DNA from: Axinella damicornis
Taxonomy: Eukaryota > Porifera > Demospongiae > Axinellida > Axinellidae
Reading direction: 5' to 3'
DNA: 64,000 nt
Assembly: GCA_963931865.1 (NCBI GenBank)
Contig: OZ007511.1
Location: forward strand, 13,758,189 to 13,822,188
Shown here: one piece after another, positions 47,486-57,565 of the stretch
How positions within the stretch are numbered: position 1 is the stretch's first letter
Layout of the letters: each line of letters begins with the position of its first letter
The notes under the pieces: model-generated
Told to the model about the DNA's origin: nothing
What the model saw: only the letters and a program-made list of their open reading frames with translations
Database searches by the model: none
Program-made: the position numbers and the translations under genes

Positions 47486-47766
47486 TTTGAAGATAATTAT
47501 AAAAGATATGCATTAAATTTTGTATTATTCGAGGGGCAACCGCACTCCTGGTAGCCGCGGTTAAACGGTAGCACAAGCTAAGTGTGACAGTTCGTTCCAA
47601 TTATCACACATCACCATGATAGCTATCTATATACAGGGAAGATCAGAAATTATTTAGAGTGCTCTCAATCATAAAGTAGCCGCGTAGCAACCCGGACCCA
47701 TAGAGCTATGCGCAATACGTTCCAATTAACGCACATGCCACGTGGCCACGCTCTCGATCGCGAGCG

Positions 47767-47988
47767 ATGGCGACCAAAAGGAAGACAAGACATTATTACA
47801 GCACTCACAACTTAGCCAGCACGGTGAGTTTCGGCATGTAAGCGTCAGTGAACGACAGCGATCACGGCCGTGTGGTCAGAATCTTCGTGTGCCTTTCCTA
47901 AGAACGGTACTGCCACCGGAAGTCGAAGAGAGCGCTCGAGCAATGGCAGCCACGGCGAGACAAAAGCGCTTCTATCTCCACCACCAAG
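47767..47988 (+). other. two duplicated first-exon-like segments
   Basis: ATG-initiated segments 47767-47823 (MATKRKTRHYYSTHNLAST) and 47943-47988 (MAATARQKRFYLHHQ) each end in a perfect GTGAGT donor. They are embedded in a tandem duplication of about 180 bp (shared GTGAGTTTC, GCGATCACGG, GTCAGAATCT). They could be alternative first exons, perhaps for the STYXL1-like gene, but their phases differ and I found no matching acceptor. Confidence 0.3.
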
Positions 47989-48159
47989 GTGAGTTTCAGC
48001 ACCAACTTTTTACATTCAGGTCAGTACATGATGGCGATCACGGCGGTGTAGTCAGAATCTCTGTAGGCCAATCCTAAGTACTCAAACATTATATTATATT
48101 AATTATATTATTTACGCGGCACAATTTTTCCCCTACCAGGAGTGTAATGAGGAGCAGCT

Positions 48160-48246
48160 GATTGCAGGCTGTTAGCTACATAGCTATTATTGCCGAGCGC
48201 CTTAGCGCGAGGCAACTAATCGTGCAGCGTAGTCACATCGCGTCTG

Positions 48247-48299
<53 letters not shown>

Positions 48300-48840
48300 C
48301 CGTCACACTTTAATTGCGAGGGGGGCAGGGGGCGGTTGCATCGCTGCGGTTTCTGTGGTCCCGTGCTCGTGCACGTACTGCGCGTGCGAAATGCAAAGAA
48401 GCGATCTATACAGGGAAAAGAGACACTGCCTCAGAAGAGAGTAAGGCAAAGGAGAGAGAGTCTGACAGATTGACGAAGAAGCGATGTATACAAGGAGAGT
48501 TTAGCGGAGACAAGTAAGACAAACGTTTAGTCTAGGCCATGGTACGTACATATAGAGTGTTGACAGTGTCGAAGGGTGTAGAACCTCGCTAACGTATTCG
48601 TATTCTTCCTGGCAACGCTTAACCATCTTCAACCTCAATCAGCAACTTCGCACAACTTCGAACAACTAAACTTCGCACGCTGAACTGACTTTCGCACCTT
48701 CGTTTTCTTCCACAGGAAACCACGCCTACTATACTATTACAGATTGTGAGCGTGCGCGAGGCACAGACACTGCGCATGCGTATTCCTAGTCTATCTATAT
48801 ACTGCACGAGTTTGGCAGGAAGCACATTTAGTAACAGCTA
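48160..48840. repeat. dispersed repeat with (TA)n core
   Basis: The left end (GCGCCTTAGCGCGAGGCAAC, then TAATCGTGCAG .. CGTCACACTTTAATTG) matches receptor intron 7 at about 25380-25460. GCGTGCGCGAGGCACAGACA with TGCGCATGCGTATTCCTAG near 48750 matches intron 7 at about 25778-25820. The (TA)n-GTA tract is at 48245-48299. It is probably one transposon family present twice in the window. Confidence 0.6.
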
Positions 48841-49142
48841 ACTTAGGCCTTGACAGAAACTAGCTAGCTAATAAGTGCATGATAATGATAGCTAGCCAGT
48901 GTCCACCGCACTGCTGCCATGTGCCAGTTGCCACGCCTAACTTGAAGAAATTTAAGCTTATTAACTTATGGTAGCGGAAGTTGCAGTTGCGACGCGAGCA
49001 CGTCACCTGTTAAGTACTGAGGATACTGCTGTCTCGCGCGACTACATTCGGATGTGCTCTGCGGCCCCTTTGACTTTGCGCCCCATTTCGTATTTCAAAC
49101 CTAAGAGTCAGTCTGGAGTCAACTGTTCTTTTCAAGTTGTGA

Positions 49143-50171
49143 ATGGCCACGCCCACAGTTGACGTCGACCCCAAAGTGGGATCCATTCTCAGGAAGGTGA
49201 CTCCAGAAGATCTCTTCAATCTTCCTCTGTATGAGCACCACCTGGTGATTGACACACGCCCTCAAGAGGAGTACTCCCGGGGCCACATTGCTACAGCAGT
49301 TTCGTACCCAAGTCTTGACCTCAATTGTTCGGAAGAGGAGAGAGAGAAAAGCCTTGTTTTGTTCATCAAAAAGTACATCAAGGAGTATTTTAGACCAGAA
49401 AATCCAAGTCCTGTCGTGGTGTATGGCAGTGAGCAACCCGACTGCCAGCTACATGCTGAATGGTTAGCAAGGAGACTAGACATGCTGCAGAAAGATCGGA
49501 AGACCGTTGCAAAGTTTGACTCAGAAGAGGCTTACATAGACACCGATGAAAAACCTTTCAACCATTTTGAGCACTTTTGCCTCACAATAGCTGACAGGGC
49601 TCGCGAGATTTGGATCTTGGATGGCGGATACGAAGCATTTCATGCAGAGTATGAGTTTCTGTGTGGAGACATTGACTTCGGTAGCATGTTTCCTCTACCT
49701 CACCAGATTACCAAGAACATCTTTTTGGGCACGCGCGTGTTGCCTCTGACCCAGGGTTGTCTCCGTAAGCTCCGAATCACACACATGATAGTGTCCGAAC
49801 ACCAAAGGATAGATTGGAATGAGCTGGAAGGAATATCAGTACTTCGATGTGCAGTGCGAGATGTTAATTCGCAAAACATGTTTCCGTGCTGGACAGCTTG
49901 CACTAAGTTCATATCTGAAGGAGCTTTATCAAGCAACAGTCGCATCTTGGTCATCCTGTTTGGACGATCAAGATCAACCTCGGTGATAATCGCACACATG
50001 ATGAAGACCCTGAAAATGCATTTTGAAGATGCATGGCAGTATGTGTGTAGCAAGTGTTGGCACCTAATTGACAGGTCACTGGTGTACGAGGACCAGCTTC
50101 AAACGTGGGAGAGAGCAGAAACTGCAGCCATTGCTTACCAGGAACAAAGCACTAATGCACATGTGCAGTAG
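49143..50171 (+). CDS. STYXL1: STYXL1-like rhodanese plus dead dual-specificity phosphatase
   Basis: Intact 342-aa frame in a single exon, close to the length of vertebrate STYXL1 (about 313 aa). Residues 1 to about 125 form a rhodanese/CH2-like domain (VIDTRPQEEYSRGHI). Its loop reads VVVYGSEQPD, with no catalytic Cys. Residues about 185-330 form a dual-specificity phosphatase fold (ITKNIFLGTRVLPLTQ; ILVILFGRSRSTSVIIAHMM). The P-loop keeps GRSRS, but the expected HC is VI, so the nucleophilic Cys is missing. The protein is likely a phosphotyrosine/threonine-binding pseudophosphatase that regulates signalling by binding, as STYX proteins do. The absence of introns in an intron-rich neighbourhood suggests a possible retrogene origin. 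A rearranged broken copy lies at 52850-53368. Confidence 0.8.
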   Translation: MATPTVDVDPKVGSILRKVTPEDLFNLPLYEHHLVIDTRPQEEYSRGHIATAVSYPSLDLNCSEEEREKSLVLFIKKYIKEYFRPENPSPVVVYGSEQPDCQLHAEWLARRLDMLQKDRKTVAKFDSEEAYIDTDEKPFNHFEHFCLTIADRAREIWILDGGYEAFHAEYEFLCGDIDFGSMFPLPHQITKNIFLGTRVLPLTQGCLRKLRITHMIVSEHQRIDWNELEGISVLRCAVRDVNSQNMFPCWTACTKFISEGALSSNSRILVILFGRSRSTSVIIAHMMKTLKMHFEDAWQYVCSKCWHLIDRSLVYEDQLQTWERAETAAIAYQEQSTNAHVQ

Positions 50172-51144
50172 CAGGTGCTAGGACCTGCCAAAGGCAATAT
50201 TATTATGCATCAGCATTCCTGGACCATGAGTTTAGCTTGCAATTCCGAGTTACAGTGCTCTCAGAGTATACATTTATAGTAACTTATACCAGCTAGTAGA
50301 GCCCCACTGTACATGCAGTCAGTCTGTTATTTCAGGACCCACGCCAGTTAAATGCATGCGCACAGTCGATCCAAGGAGCACTATGTATCCATCGTTCATT
50401 GTGCCATGGCTTTGCATGAATGTTACTGTTGTAGATCTGTCCAGATCCCTCTGGGTGGTAATAGCCTCGCCTTCTCACCCCTGTGTTTATCGCATTGCAG
50501 TGCCAATTAGCACTGTAAGCCACAAACACTGGCGTGAGAAGGCCTGGGCACGAGGCTAGTTGGAGACACTTGTAATCCGGCAAACGTCAATATAATTGCA
50601 TGCATGAAATTAATGTAGCACATGTCTAGCCTAGCACATAAATTGTCCCAGAATTCTATGGTTAATTGGGGCCTTGCTGCGTCAGCACCAGTCGAAAGCC
50701 AAGCAAGCAGGGTACGAATATCTTTCGAGAATACAGTTGAAGTTAATATCCATATGACATGGAAGTGCACATGCACATGGGTATATAGAACTAGACCAGG
50801 AAGACAGTGGGTAGTGAGAAGCCGAACTCAGTAGGCTGGGGCCCTGGCCCCTGGCTAGTGGGCCGATGGGGAAGAGGACGCACTGAAAGGTATACATGTA
50901 CAATACTGTAGAGACCGTCTTTATTTTTCTCTCCTGCTTCTCTATACAGAAATGTCACAGGCATTACTGGCCTATCTAAACATGAAAAAAGGGGGAAAAA
51001 GAAGGGGAAAAAAAAAGGAAGAAAAAAACAACAACCTAGCAACAACCCATCCCTCCGTGACAGGTCAGACACCGAAGTGTAAGCCTCAGGAGCGCTGGAT
51101 AGGCGCCGGTGACTGGAATCACAGGAGGCTAACCTGCTTTCATA
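50172..51144. other. intergenic between the STYXL1-like gene and the foldback array
   Basis: Holds a TAGYCTCG-family element at about 50464-50559 (starts TAGCCTCGCC, ends GCACGAGGCTA) and an A-rich patch at 50982-51027. The open frame 50952-51755 starts in the A-rich patch and runs into the foldback repeats, so I do not treat it as a gene. Confidence 0.5.
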
Positions 51145-51690
51145 CTATGGTGGCCGATAGGGGAAACCCGAAGCGGGCGCCCGACGCCCGATACCCGATG
51201 CATGTCGGCCTGTACCCGATGCATGTCGGCCAGTACCCGATGCATGTCGGCCAGTACCCGATGCATGTCGGCCAGTACCCGAACCTTGTCGGCAGTACCC
51301 GAACCATGTCGGCAGTACCCGAACCTTGTTGGCAGTACCCGAACCATGTCGGGGGCCAGTACCCGAACCATGTCGGCAGTACCCGAACCATGTCGGCAGT
51401 ACCCGAACCATGTCGGGGCCAGTACCCGAACCTTGTCGGCTATACCCGAACCGTACTGGCCGACATGGTTCGGGTACTTGCCGACAAGGTTCGGTACTGG
51501 CCGACATGGTTCGGGTACTGGCCGACACGGTTCGGGTACTGCCGACATGGTTCGGGTACCGGCGACAAGGTTCGGGTACTTGCCGACAAGGTTCGGGTAC
51601 TGGCCGACATGCATCGGGTACTGGCCGACATGCATCGGGTATCGGGCGTTGGGCGCCCGCTTCGGGTTTCCCCTATCGGCCACCATAGCT
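51145..51690. mobile_element. 0.55-kb foldback element built of ~20-bp repeats
   Basis: Terminal inverted repeats of about 40 bp (CTATGGTGGCCGATAGGGGA inward to GGGCGCCCGA). Inside, about thirteen copies of AGTACCCGAACCATGTCGGC on the left arm switch orientation near 51460 and continue as the complement on the right. The outermost units on both arms carry GATGCATGTCGG instead of GAACCATGTCGG. Flanks CTTTCATA and CTTTCAAC suggest an imperfect 8-bp target duplication. The open frames in all directions come from the repeat. Confidence 0.85.
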
Positions 51691-52849
51691 TTCAACCAGA
51701 ACACCTTTCTATAGCTTCGGTGGTCAGATGGGAACCGGCGTACTCGAGCTGCTAGGCGGGGAAGTCGAGAACCGGTGTGTACGGAGTGGCCCAGACTCGT
51801 ACTCGGTTATTGGGGAGGCGAACACTCAACCCCCAGGCTGCAAAGCAAGTGCTTAGCGAGTGTGCCATCCCGACTTCCCGCCAAAACTTGGTGCAAATTC
51901 CTTATTTAAACCCAAACCGGATGTTCAAAGTTCAAAGTTCAAAGTTGATCGATGAAGCCCAAGTGAGCACGATATAAATGTACAAATCAGACATACAGAT
52001 TTTTAAATTTAGATAAGAAGTCTAAGTGGAATTGCTCTAGTAGGCTCAATAGTTTATTGCCGTCAAGTCCTGGATGTATCCGGTTGCGCATGCGCGGGCC
52101 ACCTGGACCTGACTTCCCGCCAAAAAACTTTGTTCAAATTTAGTCTAGTAAATATGCAAAGGCACCTCACCCTACTTCGAAAGCTCATGTTGCCAAGCTG
52201 CCAAGGTGAGTGTTCTGCACTTGCACACGTAGAGGTGCTTTTTCAACTCTAGCGGGGAGTTTAGTGACTCTAGCTACCCATGTTTTCAAAGAGGTTACTA
52301 CTCACTAGTGAGTTTCAGCTCAGAAAGGTGGTAATATAAATTAGAAACGGCAAAGGCCCTGAGCCTTGAGGGACACCAGACTGCATGTGTCACTGTATAA
52401 GCTTTTCTCAACAATGACATATTGTTGCCTATTACATAGGTAAGAGGAAACCCACTGCGGGTTGTGATCAATACTCTGCGAGAGGTAGTTGAACATTATC
52501 AAGGGCCTTGCGCAAGTCAAAGAAAACGAGGGAGGCATCATTCAAAGACCAGTTTCTCGCAAGCCAGCCTCTTTTTCCGTGCCCCCTACTTAGAAAAAAG
52601 AGGCTGGCCTACGAGACTAAATGTTTCTAAGTGACGCTGTGAAGTGAAGTAAGAGCAGTGATTGTATGTGGAATCCCATGTTCAGTGATCCCCTGGGAGT
52701 ATAGTTCCCCCTTGAGCATCTTTCCCATCAGTCTAGCTGCTAGCCCCTCTCCGCCCGGCCGGTCAAGTGGGTGTGTAACCGGCCTAGTGGAGAGGGGCTG
52801 ATGGCTAGACTGCTTTCCAGTAATCTCATCGGTCCAGAAGCTCTTACTG
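51691..52849. other. intergenic, repeat-derived sequence
   Basis: No gene seen. It includes small inverted segments at about 52550-52615 (GAGGCTGGC.. / ..GCCAGCCTC) and 52738-52812 (CTAGCCCCTCTCC.. / ..GGAGAGGGGCTG.. with CCGGCC centre), typical of decayed foldback elements. Confidence 0.5.
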
Positions 52850-53368
52850 CACGGTCTCAAGTTGTGAATGACCATGCCCATAGTCGACCCCAAACTTCAA
52901 CAGCCCAAAGTGGGTTCCGTTCTCCAATGGTGACTGCAGTTGCATCTTGGTCATCCCGTTTGGACGATCAAGATCAACCACAGTGATAATCACACACATG
53001 ATGAAAATGTATTTTGAAGATGCATGGCAGTTTGTGCTGGCACTTAATTGACAGGTCACTGGTGGACCAGCTTTGAACATGGGAGAGAGCAGAAACTGTG
53101 GCAGGGAAGACCAGCAGAGACCCCTGGAGACCAAGGGAGACCAGCAGACACCACTATATGTGTCTAACCCATGCACATCAAGGCAGCTATACGATTCATT
53201 AGTCTCCCACCATGAAACTGTCCTTAGCTTCGATGTGGACAGGGACGAGACTAGTAGTACATACTGGAGTGTAAGCTACATGTAAAGTCACAGGAAGGTG
53301 ATCCCTTTGGCAGGTCCTAGCTCTTGCTACTGCACATGTACATTAGTGCTTTGTTCCTGGTAAGCAAT
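52850..53368 (+). pseudogene. rearranged, truncated copy of the STYXL1-like gene
   Basis: 52850-52940 matches the parent around its start codon (TCAAGTTGTGAATG). The copy then jumps to the P-loop region (GCATCTTGGTCATC .. GGACGATCAAGATCAACC) and follows the parent to GAGAGAGCAGAAACTG at about 53095, with small deletions. At about 53297-53368 the parent 3' end (50130-50195) reappears in inverted orientation (GGCAGGTCCTAGC .. TTTGTTCCTGGTAAGCAATGG). Most of the coding region is missing and frames are broken, so this is a dead copy. Confidence 0.8.
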
Positions 53369-53489
53369 GGTGCAAAGGGGTGGGGCTAGTCTCGTCCCCA
53401 GACCAGACCCTCGACGCGCGCCCGTTTTGGTTCCTGGCTAAGCCATGCAGTAGCCTCGTTCCCAGGCTACCGAAAAGCTGGGCGATGGC

Positions 53490-53541
53490 TAGCCTCGTAC
53501 CCAGGCCTTCAATCGCGATTGAAGGCCTGGGTACGAGGCTA
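53490..53541. mobile_element. 52-bp perfect palindromic element with 9-bp target duplication
   Basis: TAGCCTCGTACCCAGGCCTT is followed by CAATCGCGATTG and the exact complement. Perfect direct repeats GGCGATGGC flank it at 53481-53489 and 53542-53550. It sits inside another partial element of the same family and ends 51 bp before the MICAL start codon, probably in the 5' UTR or promoter. Confidence 0.9.
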
Positions 53542-53592
53542 GGCGATGGCCTATTAGAACGAGGCTACTACTTGATTGGCCGTCATGCAAAA

Positions 53593-56084
53593 ATGGAAGA
53601 CGTGGACGTCCCGCTTGAGAAATTGTACGAATGCTTCTCTCAGTCGAAAAACGGAGAAGACATAATCCGCTCCTTTAAGAATCTAAAATCCAGGCTGAAG
53701 CTGAACAGCCTTCACGGATTGGACTTGTACAAAGCACTGAAAGAGAAACTAGGCACTCAGAAGACATGGAAAGCGCGGGAGGTGTTTCAGTTGCTAGAAA
53801 AGCGAGCGAACCAAAAAGAATACATGCAGCAAACAGCAGCCGAGGGGTTACGAGTCATGATTGTTGGAGCTGGACCGATTGGTCTCAGGCAAGCCATCGA
53901 GTGTGTCCTCCTCGGGACAGAAGTAATTGTTGTTGAAAAGAGGAGTTCATTTGCCAAAAGGAACAATGTTCTGCATCTGTGGCCGTGCACTATTGAGGAT
54001 CTACGACAGCTGGGGGCCAATAAGTTCTATGGGAAGTTCTGCGCTGGAGTTATAGACCACATCAGTAAGTTGTCCCTAGCTACTCAATGTACTGTCCAGG
54101 ACATGAAGGCCTACCCAAGACACCTAGTCTCGGAACCAGACCCTTCGCGCGGGGGAGGAGGAAAGGGTCTGGGCACGTGCCTACATTCGAGTTGTCCTCA
54201 CGGAATGCAATTAGGCATGGTAATTAGAGATCAACTGCGATACCACGCGTGCGATCACAGTCGACCTGCTCGTTGTTCTCCTCGACTTTTGCAGACACTC
54301 GCGGGTAACGCAGTACGGCACAGCGATTTGCCGTGTCTAGTTGCTGGCGACACCGAAAGTCTGGAGAAAAATCGTTTCCCTGACGTCATTTGCAATCAAC
54401 GCTTCTGATTCGTTAGGTCAACATTCCGACCTGGGGACAACTCGAATGTAAGATGGTGCCCAGACCCTTTCCTCCTCCCCCGCGCGAAGGGTCTGGTTCC
54501 GAGACTACAAGACACCCACTTGGAACACTGGGTTGGCGTTAATTTGTGATCCAAAGAGTTATCAGATAGAGAGCCGTGGGTGAAGATTGGGCTACCAGCT
54601 ATAGCCCTCTTCTCGCAGCATGGAGGTCTAGTGTTACAGTCTGGATGACAAAAACGTATGGCAGTGAACGGTATTGATGTTTTGCTCCACAGAAGCGCAG
54701 GCATGACTAAACACGGAACGGAATGGAAAACAGACCAGTAAATGGACCGAGTTTTCTGTGTTCTAGACACTGAGACACTGTCTAGTTGATCGCGCAGTGA
54801 ACTACAGTCTAGTACACTGCAGGTCCACAGTCCAGCAGACAATCTTCAGTACCCAGGTCTGCAGTTGTGGATGAACTGGTGGCAGCCAGGCTACCACAGT
54901 GTGTGGGCGATCCTTTGATGTATTGCGGAGGATAAATCGGTTATCCTCCGCGATGACCTAATTGAACCAAGCTGTGCTGAGAATCAGAGCTATAGCTGTC
55001 CTAGCAGCCGGATCCATCCAGCTACTAACTTGACTTGGAGGCTATGTCTGTGGTAGAAGTTGGATCTACTACGTCGACTCGGAGGTTATGCGGTTTATCC
55101 TCCTGGCCTCGGCCAAACTTTCCCGCAGAGGATAAATCGCATAACCTCCACGTCGATGTAGTAGATCCTATATGTTACTTTATCTCTGAATCTGAGGATG
55201 TCACCGAGTGAACGGAATGACGCGTGAACGCTTTAGTAACGTTGTTGCATTGCTCCTGTACACTAGAGTCTTTCTTACAGCATGTATACTACAGGCAGTA
55301 GTACATTATTATTCTCATTCCATGATGTAATTGCATGTTCTGACGTGAGTGTGTACCGGAGTTGAAAGAGTAGTCAATTGTCTGACTGTGAGGTGCCGGT
55401 CACCAGTTCATCCATGACTGTGCAGACCTGCAGTATTAGTGATCGTCTGCTGGACTTCAGACGCAGTACTAAAGCTTAAACTAAACTTGTACATGTCTTT
55501 GACTGTTGATAGTAGGTGTGATGATATATGACGGTTGTGCCGCAGATTATGCAAGAAGATTCCCCAGGCCTTCCCCCTCCGTTTTTGCATACTGCAAGCG
55601 ACCAAAAACTGGAGGCATAGAAGGCCTGGGAACGAGGCTCATATACCACCACATCCCTAATGATATTTGTTGTAAGAATTCTACGTTCACAGGATTTTGT
55701 TAGACAACTCAGCAGACAGCCGGAATGGGACTGAGGATGGGTAATGGCATTTCCTTTTCTTTTTTGAGAGGTGGAGTCCGACATGCCGAGAAAATTCTTG
55801 TTTGTTAGGTTTTTAGAGCGCATGAAATGTATAGCTTTGGGTCATTTTGTTAAGTCTTGCTACTTGATCACCATGTCAAGACAAAATCGCCGCATCTCCC
55901 GTGATGGCACAGTGACGATGGACCAGGAACCTATTCCTCGGGTTTTGATGCTTCACCCATTAATAATGTTATGCCATGCACTATAGATGTTGCTGGGGAG
56001 GAAGAGTGGGGCATTTACCCTTAATCAGAGAGCTCAGTGATTCATCCTCCCCATCTATCCCTTACCCTCTCCTTTCATTGTCTC

Positions 56085-56121
<37 letters not shown>

Positions 56122-57500
56122 TACTGACAACGCAGTGAACCCATCTCAATCTCACCCCTCTCCGCCCCTCTCCTTCCCTCAGGCATTCGCTCTCTGCAGT
56201 GCATCCTGTTGAAGGTTTGCCTCTTGCTTGGTGTCACCATTCACAGTGGCGTGGAGTTCCTGGAGATCCTGAAGCCGGATGAGACAAGAGGATGGCACGC
56301 CAAGGTAGCCAGCCACAGACCAAATGAACCTTTACGTGTGTGTAAAATTCTTCATTGAATTTGCAATATACCAATGAGGGGTGGAGTAGTCCAAGATCAA
56401 TTTGTAATGTCCTACAAAATTATTGCACACATCACTTGGACGGACAGTGGGATCTGGGGCATCACTGGGGTGTGGGTGGTATTCCATAGGACATCCCACC
56501 TATCCTACATGGTACAGTAGGATAGGACGGACAGTGGGATCTGGGGCAGCACAGGGGTATGGGTGGTATTCCATTGGACGTCCCACCTATCCATGGTACA
56601 GTAGGATAGGACAGACAGTGGGATCTGGGGCAGCACTGGGGTATGGGTGGTATTCCATTGGACGTCCCACCTATCCTACATGGTACACTAGGATATGGTG
56701 TGGTCAGGTGGTACATGGGATTCCCATGGTCATTCCCACCTGTCCTACATGGTATGGTGGCAGTGGTATATAGTGGACCCAGGTAGGACAGTGGATTCCC
56801 ATGGACACCTGTCCCATGGTACAGTGGGATTCCCACCTGTGTACAATGGATTCTGATGGCAGACTTGGACATCCCTGAGGTTGGTTGGCACAATACCTCC
56901 CTCCCTCCCTCCCTCCCTCCCTACCTCCCTCCCTCCCTCCCTCCCTCCCTCCCTCCCTCCCTCCCTCCCTCCCTCCCTCCCTCCCTCCCTCCCTACCTCC
57001 CTCCCTCCCTCCCTCCCTCCCTCCCTCCCTCCCTACCTCCCTCCCTCACTCACTCACTCACTCACTCACTCACTCCCTCCCTCCCTCCCTCCCTCCCTCC
57101 CTCCCTCCCTCCTCCCCTCCCTCCCTCCCTCCCTCCCTCCTCCCCTCTTTCCATCCTTCGCAGGTCAGTCCTGAAGACCACGAAGCAGCAGACTTTGATT
57201 TCGATGTCCTCGTTGGTGCAGATGGTCACAGAAGTACCATCCCGGGATTCAATTGGAAGGAACTGCGAGGGAAACTGGCACTTGCAATCACAGCCAACTT
57301 TGTGAACTGCTATTCGAGAGAGGAGGCAGCGGTGGACGAGATCAGCGGAGTAGCCTCGATCTTCAACCAGAAGTTCTTCGAGGTATTCCATTCTCTCTGT
57401 GTGTGTGTGCTTGTGTGTGTGCTGGGGGTAGCCTGGGAATGTCTTGAATGTGAATTACTTATGAAATATCAGTTGCAAAGGTGCAAAATTTCAAGCCATT

Positions 57501-57565
<65 letters not shown>

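Noticed and set aside
50952..51755. Several frames of 120-267 aa across the foldback array
   Set aside because: Repeat-driven open frames on both strands, with identical unit composition.
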